From Sinotaia quadrata (Eukaryota > Mollusca > Gastropoda > Architaenioglossa > Viviparidae), in assembly GCA_028829895.1 (NCBI GenBank), contig CM054179.1, positions 98,062,875 through 98,126,874 of the forward strand: 64,000 nt of DNA, written 5' to 3'. The notes under the pieces were generated by a model. The model made no database searches. It worked only from the letters and a program-made list of their open reading frames with translations, and was not told where the DNA came from. This document shows, in pieces, positions 49,740 through 61,751 of the stretch. The stretch's first letter is position 1. Each line of letters opens with the position of its first letter. A program made the translations under genes and the position numbers.

Positions 49740-49807
<68 letters not shown>
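49740..49807 (-). repeat. (GT)34 microsatellite abutting the exon 4 splice acceptor
   Basis: The minus strand reads (GT)n, then TTTTCAG, then the exon. It leaves no ordinary polypyrimidine tract other than the four T residues. Confidence 0.95.
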
Positions 49808-49808
<1 letters not shown>

Positions 49809-52800
49809 CGTGGAATATCAAACATAAGACTCTTTTAGGCGTAATGAGCTTGTGAATGAAACAGCTCTATTATCACTATTATCACTCGTGACTATGACGT
49901 AGCTATATTGCATGTATAAATGCTGCAGCTGATACTTGGATATTTGAGTCCGAGTTACGATCGATTCCTTTCAGTGCAAAAGTTTTATTTTAATCATTCT
50001 ATAAAAATAGGTGACACCTTATACAATAAGGAATGGATTATAGGAGGTACCCGAGTTACGGCGGATTCAAAGTTACGTCCTTCTGTCCATAGGCCCCAAT
50101 ATAATTTAAAGTCTTAATGCACGAAAGTAGTAGTTATGGCGCTCGGTTCGGTGCCGCACTACTTTTGTCTGCGCATTGAGAGCAGAACCCTGTGGAGGCA
50201 AGCTCCTAGGCAGTTCAAATCTTGCAGGCTCCTCACAAATTATCTCCTAATAGGCTTTTATTTTTTCAAGATGGACCAGTCTTACAGACAGTCATCTCAG
50301 GTTCTTCAAGACTGTGCAAAGACCAAGAGCGTTCGACTATTTTTCCAATGGAAGAAATTAATTGGACGTTTAGTGTTGCTGCACTGGGAAATATTGAAGA
50401 TAGCAGTCATGATAATGTGTGGCATATCGCAGAAAAATGGTAAGGTTGACCGTTAGTTAATTAAGAGATGAGAAGAAATGAGAAACGTTAATGAGAAGAA
50501 AAGAGAAGAGAAACGAAACGAGAAGTAATGAAAAAGTGAGAGTTGAGAAATAGGCCTAACGAGAAGCATAACAGGAGGTGAAACAGTAGCAGCGAGGACG
50601 GCTCTACTTGGGTTCCAGGGAGCGAACCAGTGTCGAGACGTCGACGGTGTTTTGTGTATTTTCAACACACACACCCCAGCACGAGGAGAAAGTGACAATA
50701 ACTATGTGAGTAGAAAAATACTAATTAGTGTAGGAATCTCAGAGCACATAAACCTAAAACTTAAAACTAAAGCTTAGAATTTTAATTAATAATTAAACTT
50801 TAAATTTAAATCTACGTTTATAAGTGAAGAATCATTTTAAGATTAATATAAGAAAATGCTGATGTGACTATCTTGAGAAGGACTTGCAAGTCGAATGACA
50901 TTGTTTATTGTTGAACTAATGAATTTTGATATAGGTGTAGTGGCTCCAGAACTTTTAAATAATGACTGGTATTTTATGATGAAAAAAGCTTGACCCTATT
51001 TAGAAATAGTACTGCATGAGGAATCTTGAATTTTGTATTTTTTTTATTTATTCATCATTCTTTCTTTCTTTTCCTTCCTCCTACCCCCTAACCAACCTGT
51101 GAGAGGAAACCCATAGATCAATAAATTTGAATTTATACTTTGACATTGAGACTTTTCCTGTCTATGGTTTTGAAAGAGTAGTTGTGGTCGTTGTTACATG
51201 TTGTGTCGTCTGTGCTGTCTACACTTCACCCTTACCCGTATGCAATCACACTTGCAAACATGTCGGCAATACGTAACCTATATGCAGAATAAAATTCGAG
51301 CCAAATAACCATCTAGGTATTCTCTGTGTGGATTTGTAATATATGTGCAAGCCCTACGTGGCGTCGACTAGCCACCACCCTCCTTTCTTCAGAGAGAAGG
51401 GGGCCGGCGACATGCTATATGCAGCTAAAGTAGTCGGCGGAGGCGAAAATCCTACTTAGGGCGAACATTGAATTAAGTCGAAAAAACAAAATGGAACTCC
51501 GCTGTATGTTACTCCTGTGTTTGCTATTCTATTTCTGTTTGTGCAAATGGAGATGTCTGTTAATTAAATATAGCTCAGGGGTTCACAGACTGGTGCTGAC
51601 ATTTCTGAAAAAAAATATTTTTGTGACTGAGCAATAATCAGAAACTCTTGTTATAAAAAATCTCCCGAACATACTTTCGGAATATATGGTAATGAGATTG
51701 TCACGTATCTCGTAGTCATAGAAACGGACTTCATCCACTATACTAGTGGCATAAGTTGAACTTACTTACTGAATTTTACTATTAAAGAATATCACAGAAC
51801 ATTTAGTGCAATAAGGATATAACATTTAGTGTAGTAATGATGAAACATTTAGTGTAGTAATGATGAAACATTTAGTGTAGTAATGATGAAACTTTAGCAT
51901 GATAATGATGAAACATTTAGCGCCACCTAGTTAATGGTTATGTTTATTATTATTAATTAATCATCCATAACTAATTACAAGTGATGAGAAATTCTCCAGC
52001 AGACACCACTCGTCTCTCTCACTTGGCGGATATGAAGACGCAGTAAACTTTTTCTCTCTTCCATCATATTAAAGACAAACATTTACCGTCACACAATATT
52101 CTGTTGGTGGAAAATTTCTTACTAAAAAAGAAGATAAATCCGTCTTTTAATCTATATTTAGCGAACCCCATCCACCAGTTTTCGTCTCCAACATACGGTT
52201 ATCAATATGTGTAAGAGGGTCAACAAATTTAATAATAAATTTATGAAATCAGCAAAAAAATAAATCAATGAAAAAATATTTGACATCATTACTTTCATGA
52301 ACCACATTCGAATAATTTTAATATTCATAAAGTCTTATATCCTAACACGTAATTCAACAGATTAGTGTCAATATAAATCACAGGATAGTTTTATTAAGAG
52401 AACAGAAATGGTGTTATGGAAATTTAGAAATAAATATTATCTTTATATTTACAATGTTTTAAAAAATAGAAACTTGATCATTTCAAACAATAAATGCACT
52501 ATGATAGAAGTTAAATTGACACAATCAATGTACTTATTCAAAGGTATTAAGTAAATATTAAAGTGTTTATATATATATAGAGAGAGAGTGAGAGAGAGAG
52601 AAGACAGAGACAGAGACAGAGAGATTATAATATTGATTTTTCAATGTTTTGCATATTGGCATATATATCAAAAGAGTGGTTTCAAATTGGGAATTTTAAA
52701 ATTCTAATCCACAATAGCAGTCCCAAGCATAAAAATTGACAAATATACTATTTCATTTTCTTCATTAAAGTTAAAACATAAACTTTGTAAGGCATATCTC

Positions 52801-52815
52801 ACTCACACACACTCA

Positions 52816-52879
<64 letters not shown>

Positions 52880-53372
52880 TTTGTACGACATTAAGCAGAT
52901 ACAGTCAGAATTGATATACGCATAATAAATTCATCTTGAACAACATATATTCATGAATGATATTTGCTGTTCTTAAGAATCTTTATTCTAAGAGTAAAGC
53001 ATAAGTGAAAATTAAGTCACCCATCTGCATTGTCATCCTGTCCAAATATTCTCCTTGCTATCTATAGTGATGACCCTGCAGTATTAATTTTACCTGCCTG
53101 GAGGGGTCTAAATTTTATTTTAGTTTTTAATATTTTGTGTAAATAGTACTTTTCTTTCTTTCAAAAAATGTAAGACTTACATATCTTATACAGAAACATT
53201 TGCACATAAAATCTTTTTAAAGTAATAATTTGAACAAACTTTAGCAACAAATACTTTATTAAAAGGTATTACATTTCCTGAATGAATGAGCACTGTCAAG
53301 ATTATAAAAGATAAACTCAGCTTGCAGTTTAAACTGACAGTTGAAGAGTATATAATTCCAGTATTTACTTAC
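49808..53372 (-). other. Intron 3 of the SRCR gene
   Basis: Contains a 23-bp tandem repeat (51810-51925, unit AACATTTAGTGTAGTAATGATGA), repeat X copy 4 and a CA array (52801-52875). A GA-rich patch lies at 52580-52622. A stretch at 49940-50450 is less AT-rich, with frames on the plus strand that I could not identify. Confidence 0.5.
51945..52265 (-). repeat. Dispersed repeat 'X', copy 4
   Basis: The reverse strand shows the TTTAATAATAAATTTGTTGA, AGTAAGAAATTTTCCACC and CACTTGTAATTAGTTATGG blocks shared with the copies at 13.3, 36.2 and 39.4/40.3 kb. Confidence 0.78.
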
Positions 53373-53514
53373 CCAGGGTGACCAAGCATGCTGCAAACCA
53401 ATCTTGCTGACTCTTTTGACCAACCATCTTCACAAACGTTCATCCAAACATCACCCACCAAGACCTCTAAGCGACCTTCATAATCACTAGAGCCATTGAC
53501 AAGGCGCAGATGTT
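53373..53514 (-). CDS. SRCR gene, exon 3: first half of SRCR domain 1
   Basis: 142 bp, phase 1 in (ATTTCACACAG|AA) and phase 2 out (CCTGG|GTAAGT). The peptide runs EHLRLVNGSSDYEGRLEVL, VGDVWMNVCEDGWSKES, ARLVCSMLGHPG. C2 and C3 are present and the NGS sequon is conserved. It joins in frame to exon 2 (upstream) and exon 4. Joining directly to exon 1 would create a stop codon, so exon 2 is obligatory. Confidence 0.92.
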
Positions 53515-54639
53515 CTGTGTGAAATAAATTTTTAATAGATGCATACAGGGTGGCTAGAGTCCCATACAATCCAACTAGAGCAAATCCGGGATTATTTTGA
53601 GATTTCATTTCTTATTATAATATTTAATATAGTAATGATTTATAATTAATTATTATTTGAATTATAAAATTTGAAAATGCAGACATATATGATAAACATA
53701 TTTTGTAGTCTATGGTCTAATTGGTTTATGAATGGACACACGTACTTTCGGTAGGTGAGTAAATGTTTAAAGGTGTATTGTGTATAATGGAGAGTGTTGA
53801 TTGAGGATTATGATTAGATGATTGTGCTTTTGAGTTAGGCCACCTCTGCAAACCATGTATGGATCAGAGATTTATTCGTGTAATACTGCATATGCAGTTG
53901 GTGAATGGGGCAGATTACTCCAGTTGCCTGGAAGAGCGAAGTGCACAAATAATATTTGCTTGCCTGTATTCTAAACAAGCTTTGGCATTCAAAGTGAGAA
54001 CAATCAGAACATTGAAAAATTAGATAATTCATTGTTGATCACACCGGTCTGTGATGTATCAAACTCTATATTTAATTATTTTGTTTTCCATTAAATTAAA
54101 ATTCTAATTGTTAAGTGTTAAGAACTTTATGTGCGTCATCCCTAATGTATTGTTAACTGCAAGTGTAGCATCTCTTTTCGCGTTACTGCTAATGCATCCT
54201 GAAATGTAACCGCAATTAATCGTCTTTTTGCAATGTTAGCATCATTATTTATTTACTAGAGTATGTCTGGTGGAAACTTAAAATGAATGCATTGCTAGGA
54301 ACATAAATGAATTTGTTTATTGGCAGGTTTCACTATCAGTTACATTGCAAGTGAAATTTCGAGTTTCATGTAGCAAATGACCTTGACCGTGCCTAAGCTG
54401 CCATTCAAGATTGCCTAATATTGCCTAATTTCCCAAATTGTACTTGTATTGTATAGGGGAAAGAGGTTTTCAAAGACTATTTAACAATTAATTATTTTCT
54501 TATTTCCCATTTCCATGAGCGTGACAATGCAGCATAAAGCTGGCCATGTGAAATAAAACTCACACGTGTTTGATTATAAGTCACATTGTGATTGGAAATT
54601 CGAGCAAATGACCTTGACAGTCGTTTTTTGGACACGTTA
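53515..54639 (-). other. Part of intron 2 of the SRCR gene
   Basis: No element recognised. A chance-looking GVICP string lies on the minus strand near 53920. Confidence 0.45.
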
Positions 54640-55335
54640 TCAGTCATTTACTGTACATGAATGATCTCAAACTGTACGGTAAAAATGAACGTGACATCAC
54701 GTCACTGATCAATACTTTCAGAATCTGCAGTGAGGACATCAACATGAAATTCGGCCTTGAGAAATGTGGAAGAATTGTCATTCTGAAAGGCAAGGTCAAA
54801 ACAACAGAGGGCCTACAATTCGACATCGGAAAAATCAACGATGTGTCAATGGAAAAGGGATATAAATGCCTTGGGATACTATAGCATCAAGAAAATATGC
54901 AGAGAGAAGTGAAGTCAGAAGTTAAGAGAGAGTATGAAAAACGGGTTAGACAAGTCCTGAAGTCCAAGCTAAACGGGGCGGACAAAATACAAGCCCTGAA
55001 TGCATACGCAATACCTGTAGTAAGCTACACTGGAGGTATCATAGATTGGACAGCAAATAAAATAAATGAACAGGACAGAAAAACAAGAAAACTACTCAGA
55101 ATACATAAAGCCTTACACCCCAAAGCAGACGTAGACATGCTATATGTATCTTGAAAAATGGGAGGCCGAGGTCTCAAGAAAATCAAACATGTCATTGAAG
55201 AAGACCTCATTGGTCTTGTGGACTACATCGGGAATAACAACAAAGATTATATCAGTGGATAATCAGTAAAGATGAATTGACTATTCCAACCCCCACAAAC
55301 AGACAAAGAAACATGGAAGAAAACAACGACAAACA
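54640..55335 (+). mobile_element. LINE C-terminal RT fragment, left part
   Basis: Plus strand. RT motif C reads LYMNDLKLYG (54652-54681), followed by NMKFGLEKCGRIVILKG and EKGYKCLGIL, then a stop. A frame with KREYEKRVRQVLKSKLNG, LNAYAIPVVSYTGGI and HKALHPKADVDMLYV follows, then another stop and MGGRGLKKI. The second acidic residue of the catalytic pair survives, but the first is Asn, which fits a dead copy. The sequence is antisense to the SRCR gene, inside its intron 2. Confidence 0.85.
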
Positions 55336-55559
55336 TGGATGGGTTACGGGTTACGGGTTCAAATCCCAACTCTGGACTATCGAGGGAGGGAAAAGCGGCT
55401 CCCTCCAAACTACACGCTTGCCCATCCCATTCATGATGGAGAAAACAAACTTTGATTCCATACCGGATCAGACTTCGCCCGGGTTAACAAGGTCTGCGCT
55501 AGACACTGATGTTTCGGGGTGTTCTTGTGAAAAATGGGCTATTGAAACGCAATAATAAC
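55336..55559 (+). mobile_element. SINE copy (head-truncated) inserted into the LINE
   Basis: Begins at the B-box side, GGGTTCAAATCCC (55355-55367). It carries the same body as 27687-27961 (CATCCCATTCATGATGGAG, TTTCGGGGTGTTC) and ends GAAACGCAA followed by a (TAA)(CAA)(CTA) tail. LINE sequence resumes after the tail. Confidence 0.75.
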
Positions 55560-56110
55560 AACAACAACTACTACTACTACCAGGACAACACAGAATTGTC
55601 CCACAATTAAAAGAAGATATCCTAGGAAGTGTTCACATCATCCGTAAAATTATGATTTCCCAGAATCATGGTTCACAACCGACATTGAACAGAAGTAGTG
55701 AAAAACGGCTGAATAAGAATATTAATACAGTATTTAGAAGGTGCATAATACATGAGAAGGCGCAGTGGATTTGCAAAATTCCCACATAAACATCCATATT
55801 AGAACATGGAATCAAAACATTAGAAAGCATACAGGTATGCTAACAAGAGGCAGGCAATAAAATAGGATTAATGTAAGACTTCAAAGGAAGAACAGGTTTT
55901 TGATTCTTCACGAAGAGTAAATAAATATTCAATTATAAAAATAAAGAAATAAGAAACAACAATCATCAATGCTGAACCAAACGCCAGAAATATAAACCTT
56001 CAGAAGTGCGGAAAAAGAAAACTGCCTTGATCTCAGATCATATCTTATGACTGTGGAATACAATAGGGATATAATGCCAGTATTATAGTAGAACTGGCTA
56101 ACAGAACACA
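55560..56110 (+). mobile_element. LINE C-terminal fragment, right part
   Basis: Strongly decayed. Recognisable near 55950-56090 is the C-terminal pattern NARNINLQKCGKRK, then a DLRSYLMTVEY-like stretch that corresponds to the conserved end of R2/NeSL-like LINE proteins. Confidence 0.5.
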
Positions 56111-56337
56111 TTAGTTCAAATGTTACATGAATAAACTGCTAGAAAAACTACATTCCTGCCACACACACCCCCCAAAAAACAAAAAATAGCATCTCTCCCT
56201 TGAAGAGCACAAATCCCCGGTAAAAGACTTGGATCACCCAGAATTGTAACAGAATTCCGAGATCAAAATTCACAAATAGCTAAATAGCAGACAATAGATA
56301 TCGTGAGAATAGTTACTAATAAACCTACGAATCTATA

Positions 56338-56648
<311 letters not shown>

Positions 56649-56661
56649 GCAAACCACATAC

Positions 56662-56766
56662 CATGACTGGTGCATTGGTCAGTAGAATGTCTGACGACAT
56701 GCTCTGAATAATCTCTCACTTCTGAATTTCCTTGAATCTCATTGATCATGTCGTTACTGCGTTTCA
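56662..56766 (-). CDS. SRCR gene, exon 2: linker
   Basis: 105 bp, phase 1 in (TTATGCACAG|TG) and phase 1 out (CATG|GTATGT). The peptide runs [35 protein letters not shown]: charged, with one cysteine near its end. It matches the position, phase and single cysteine of exon 2 of the plus-strand paralogue (62701-62784). It was identified because exon 1 cannot join exon 3 without a stop and this exon repairs the frame. Confidence 0.82.
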
Positions 56767-56835
56767 CTGTGCATAATTTGTGGAAGCCAATAAATATTTT
56801 CTAATGCATACAATTGAGAACAATATATTAATGTA

Positions 56836-57650
56836 TGTTACGTTTCCAGTATTTATTTATAGACCCTGCCTAGGATAATTAAGGACTTTAAAAGATAATA
56901 GATAAATTAATTCCTTCTCTCATATCCTATGCAGACTGGTTGCTCAACTTATCATTTGACTAATTTAAAAGTGTGTCTTGTAGTGCAGACGACAAATTTA
57001 CAAACTGATAAATTGCGTACGTTAGCTAGATTGGAGTCGTTAAATTCCTCTAAATTAATATGCATTCGTTATGTCATTCAGCTCATTCGCCCCCATCCAA
57101 TCTAAGAAATCTATAGGTCTACTATGCATAAAAATTAACTACGAAGAGGTTTAACAATTAAAAATAAGATTTAATAAAGTTTAACAATTTAACAATAATC
57201 AAAATACGAGCGCGAAAGGTCTATTTCTTAATTCATGCACGTATGTGCTTATTGTCTCTCGAGAGGGAAAATGCTCAATTGTTTCCTTGTGACATTTGAA
57301 TTCAACTGAGGAATACTCAGCTGTAAGTCTGTATTCGCCTGGTCTCTTATCCCAGTCCGTACCGGTCAGTCTCACAATAATCACTCTAGCGGAGATGCAC
57401 GTGGCATACAGGTAGGATTGTCCTTTTATGTCGCTAGTGAACTTGAGTTTAGACCAACATACGTCTACTCTTGACGCTGTTTACAATGGTGTGGACTCTC
57501 AGAATAATTCGAATTCTTTCGTCAGAATTCAACCAGCTTGTACAGGTCTTCGGACGAAGACAAGACAAAGGCAAGGCAAGGCAAAGCAAAACCAAAGCCA
57601 AGCCAAGCAAAACCACAGCCAAGGCCAACCTGGGGAAAGCAAATGTGTCC
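56836..57650 (+). repeat. Dispersed repeat 'Z', copy 1
   Basis: Highly similar to 63264-64000 in the same orientation, starting TGTTACGTTTCCAGTATTTA and including CTATGCAGACTGGTTGCTCA and GTCTTGTAGTGCAGACGAC. It may extend to about 58454, where CATAACA mirrors the TGTTACG start, as an LTR would; no matching target duplication was seen. It lies in intron 1 of the SRCR gene. Confidence 0.8.
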
Positions 57651-59249
57651 CAATATAGCCTCTGCTAACATGTTCCTACTTAAGCACGTTCCAGTTTAAA
57701 TGCTCTGAATTAGAAATTCGACCTCGCCTCGTTTACAATTTAGATTTAGAAAAATGTAATCTTCTCACGCATGTTTCATTTAACAGCATGACATATGAAT
57801 CATAAAAATAGTTACAACGTTAAATTAATGTTCATACAAAGGGGTAATTCAAACAGCAAAGCGCTTCACAATTTACAATTAAAATTACACGCAATAATTG
57901 AATTACATGAGAAATTCATGTCGAGCGCAGGCATTCTGGCTCTAGTGAATTTAAAAGCAATATAAATTAAAGTTACAATGGAAAAGAGTTACAATAAATT
58001 TATATTCCATAACTTATAGGTTTTCAGTCATTTCCACGAACCGTGCTCAAGTATATAGTGAAATAATATAATACATAGCACAAATACATACATAGTTAAA
58101 ATATACAGAATACAATCAAATAAAAAATGGTACCTTTATGAGAAGTCGAGGTGTCTATCTCACCTACTCGTCGGCCTGTCGTATGACTCGAGTAGCTTAA
58201 CGTGGTGACACGTAGCTAATTGTTATCTCGCAGTGAAGGGCAGAAGCGGTTACCAATATTTATAGGAAAGCATAAAGCATATCACGTGACGGATCGCGTG
58301 GCATGTAGTTGGTTCTAGAACCTAGACAATGGGCCTAAAGTTACATAACGTCTTGACCTGTTCTGGAAGCGTCTCGATAGGAGAGAGCTTGAACAAAAGG
58401 TTTTCAAATCTCAATATTTGAAGTAAACAACAAGTGGGTCAGCAAGTCATAACATTTTTATCAGACTGTGACAATGTACGTGAAATAAAAATGTAGTTTA
58501 GTGCTCTTCTTTTACAATGTGCGCCTGCATTTATCATTATTTGGTATATTATATTAATTTTACATAAATATAAAGCGATTTTATTGTAAAATTCCAAGCA
58601 AAGTTTAAGTAGTCAATAACTTTTATGAATGTTGATATTTTAGGGATGAAATCAAACTAAAATTCCAGACTCCCCAAAGTGTCATATGACAGTCAAGGCT
58701 GTTTCTTTATTCTGTGTTTATATTTGTTGAATAATCTGATAGAAGTTATTTGCTTATAAGTTAGATGCATATATGTCACTGTATTGCTGTTTACAATATC
58801 TACAACAAGATTTAAGTAATAAACGTCACAGTCAACAAATAATTAGTTAAGTGTGAAAAGCAATGTCACATTCGTCAGGAAAAGAGTAGAATTCATGTTG
58901 CTAATTAATAATGTATTACCTGTACATAAAGAAATAAAGTACGTTTTGTTTCCAACGGTTCCTTCTAAATAAAATACTTCTCTTATTCTATTAAAATATA
59001 AATATTAATATTAATATTTTAATCTCTGAACATTCAATACTGTAGTTGCTTTTATAGCTGTTTTCATGCTAAAAATCCTGTCTCAGTTTCTGTAATGCAG
59101 AAACGAAATATTTACAGAAACAGCGTAAGGCAAAATGCGGCAAATACTACAGCACAATACACACATTGAAAATCGTTAATCCAAATAGTAAAGATCCCTA
59201 TAGCACAGCAGATACATTGTGTGAAACTTTATATCGTACTGTTACTTAC
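57651..59249 (-). other. Rest of intron 1 of the SRCR gene
   Basis: Probably partly repeat Z (to about 58454). The remainder is AT-rich without recognised features. Confidence 0.45.
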
Positions 59250-59463
59250 ATGTTCTAATTGTTTGCCCTTTCCATTTTTCCATTTCAGAGAGATCAAGAA
59301 TTGCTTCGCGGGTATATGCCAGAGAGATTTGTAGGGTCATTAACTCGGACTCCAAGTCTTCTATCTCGTCGTCCAACAAATCAGAACAGATTGTTTCATC
59401 AACGAAGCTATATACTACAACTATTAGAATGAAAAGCGATTCATTTATCTTCATGGTCAGCAT
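59250..59463 (-). CDS. SRCR gene, exon 1: start, signal peptide and coiled coil
   Basis: Start of a secreted multi-SRCR protein. From ATG 59463 (MLTMKINESLFILIVVVY), with a second in-frame ATG at 59454 giving MKINESLF; both have A at -3. A hydrophobic core FILIVVVYSF is followed by ETICSD, consistent with a cleavable signal peptide. About 40 residues with heptad-like leucines and charges follow (DEIEDLESELMTLQISLAY, REAILDLSEMEKW), predicting a short coiled coil and so oligomerisation. The donor T|GTAAGT is in phase 1. The plus-strand paralogue at 62183 has the same plan, including a conserved K-W-K/R just before the donor. The gene continues through 56662, 53373, 49619, 47402, 40877, 33176 and 30281. 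Function is unknown; recognition or immunity is the usual role of secreted SRCR proteins. Confidence 0.87.
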
Positions 59464-59552
59464 ATTTCAAGTTTAGGAAGGAATTCATGAAATGGCAAAA
59501 CACCGATCTCTATCTGCGATAGTCGTTAGTTTTTTTGAACTAAGTATGTGTG

Positions 59553-59561
59553 CTATTTATA
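59553..59561 (-). promoter_or_regulatory. TATA box of the minus-strand SRCR gene
   Basis: TATAAATAG on the minus strand, 98 nt upstream of the first ATG. This gives an expected short 5' UTR of about 65 nt with no intron. Confidence 0.65.
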
Positions 59562-59611
59562 GACGGCTATGATCAGGCTATATATATAACAAGTTAGGTA
59601 TAAACAATATC

Positions 59612-59645
59612 TCTTATCATACCAGCACATGTCATGACTCTCATA
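59612..59645. promoter_or_regulatory. Element shared with the other SRCR promoter, copy 1
   Basis: TCTTATCATACCAGCACATG, 4 nt, GACTCTCATA. It matches 61752-61784 with one substitution and a one-base spacer change. It contains TTATCA (a GATA-factor site in reverse) and a CACATG E-box-like hexamer. Confidence 0.4.
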
Positions 59646-59799
59646 TTTAAAACAGGAAGTTTTATTTATGGCAAATCTAAAATCAAGAAATTGGCGTTTA
59701 CTCATTTCATTCTTTATGAGGTCAGAAAGAATATTCTAGATATGGTCTAGAAAAGAAAAGTGTCAATATGTATATATATTTTCTCTTCCTGACCACATA

Positions 59800-59882
59800 T
59801 ATATATGTGTGTGTGTGTGTGTGTTTGTGTGTGTGTGTTTTTTTGTATGTGTGTGTTTGTGTGTGTGTGTGTGTGTGTGTAT
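59800..59882. repeat. (GT)n microsatellite
   Basis: GT units interrupted by a T run. Confidence 0.93.
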
Positions 59883-59899
59883 AGTAGTAGATTTTTCTC

Positions 59900-60955
59900 T
59901 CCCTATTCTTAAATTTAATTGTTATATAAATTGTTAAATTATCATAGTAACCCGACGGTATTTTGAAAGTGTGAGAGTCTGAAGTAAACACCCGAGTTGC
60001 GAATATGCCAGACATTAATGATGTAATCATTGTAATGCAAACCACTCAATTGGGTGAGTAGTTTTTATTATCCAATGATTATGATTTAGGAGAACGGGAC
60101 CAGCCAATAGGGTGAGATGTAAAACTTTACCTGCTGTAGAGAAATCTATTGTCTGATCACTTGAATTTGAAGTGGCAAAGAAGTCCGGTTTTTGAAAGCG
60201 GCCATTAGCTTGATGGTGAGTTAACTGTCTGGTTGAGAGAGAATGGACTTAGAAATGTTACATGCATTTTGTAATTGATGTGTTATACTTGTTTTAATAA
60301 GATGTATTATGTGAGGAGACTATTCCTACAAATGTTTGAACTAGGCTGCTCGTATTTAGCGTACTAAACATTTGACATTGATTTGATATGCTGTATTTAT
60401 TATGATATGTGCGTGTATTGGGCTAATAAATACCATTGCAGGAAATTGTAAGTTGAGTTTGGAGTGTAATGAAAAATGGAGTTATCAAGTGATAAACTGG
60501 AAAGTTAGTTTGGCTCCTTGATTATATTCTACAGAGCAAGTAGCCTTTTCGATTTTCTACCTCCTGTTATTTGAATCTACTGGTTCCCTAATTGTAAACC
60601 ATTATGACTGGGCAAGATGCAGGAATCTTCTATCACAGTGTGTAAGTGTAAAGAAATACACTACGCTTCATTGATGTATGGTGGCAAAGTATGCTGACTA
60701 CATGAGCACTTTCTGGTATAAGGAAGTTCTAAAATTGCTGTAATTGTTATTCTACTAGAGGGAACAGGTGCAGAGGGGGAAAATGCATAGGTTATATATG
60801 GACAAAGGCATATGCATAATAATGTGGACAATAAACTTGGGACATTGCTGCAAATGTGAGTGAAAGACTGCTAAGAAAGCAATTAATTCAGGTTATGTAA
60901 AAACTATTATCACTTATCTCTAATAACTCTATTTCTATTCTCTCAAACGAATTAA
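59900..60955 (+). repeat. Dispersed repeat 'Y', copy 2 (uninterrupted)
   Basis: About 1 kb, collinear with 38280-38890 plus 39740-40165. It lies between the two divergent SRCR promoters. Confidence 0.72.
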
Positions 60956-61440
60956 GGCTACTTTCTACTACTACTGATATTACTATTACTACTAGTGCTC
61001 TCTGTTACTACTAATATATGCTATGATTAATTTCTAGTAATAATAATATTACTACTTTTACTACATAGTTGTACTATTACTAATATTACTTCTATTACTT
61101 TAGACTACTACTACTACTACTACTATTTTCTACTACTACTGAAACTACTACAGCTACGACTTTCTACTACTACTAATTTTGTACTATTAACGCTACAACT
61201 ACTAATATTATACTACTGTTACTACTTTCCACTTCTACTAATATTACAAATACAAATACCACTACACTCTACTGCTACTAATATAACATTACTACTACAG
61301 CTATAATTTCTACTACTTATAATATTACAACTTCTATTGCTCTCTACTACTACTACTACTAATATTACTACTACGGATACATTGTTGTTCTAATACTAGT
61401 ATGACTACTACTATTTTCTGCTACTCTTCATATTACTAAC
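60956..61440. repeat. Imperfect (CTA)n minisatellite
   Basis: CTACTACTACTAATATTACT-type units recur with a loose period of 60-70 nt. Confidence 0.85.
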
Positions 61441-61479
61441 TCCGCCATGACCGGCACATGTACACACTGGGTATAGATC

Positions 61480-61745
61480 TGGTGTGTTACTAGCCTGGGC
61501 TCTGTAAGACACCTCCCCCCCCTCACCATAACACCAGAAACGGCAACAACATCAACGCCACCGCCAGGAACAACAACAACATCGACTTCAACCCACGGAT
61601 CACCGGGTTTGGAGTCCGCCTTTGCCGGCCAGACATGTTTTCTCAACGGGCACACGCAGCAGCAGAAAGGCACCCCCCTCCCTCTCCCCCTCTCCAAACG
61701 CGAAAGCGGCGGAAGCCGGAAGCGTTCCCCACATTCAACAACAAC
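61480..61745. other. GC-rich island upstream of the plus-strand SRCR gene
   Basis: Abrupt GC-rich block with CCACCGCCAGGAACAACAAC and AAGCGGCGGAAGCCGGAAGC. Frames are open on both strands (Thr/Pro-rich on plus) but no domain is recognisable. It could be an inserted exon or transposon fragment, or an upstream CpG-rich segment. Confidence 0.45.
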
Positions 61746-61751
61746 AACGTT

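Noticed and set aside
51576..51600. CAGGGGTTCACAG, resembling a hAT terminus
   Set aside because: No partner terminus or target duplication nearby.
53835..54032. Minus-strand frame containing TGVICP, similar to an SRCR end
   Set aside because: The rest does not align to an SRCR half, there is no matching acceptor or donor, and including it is not needed for the frame.
55336..55559. Possible tRNA gene because of the B-box sequence
   Set aside because: No A-box or cloverleaf in this copy. It matches the SINE at 27.7-28 kb.
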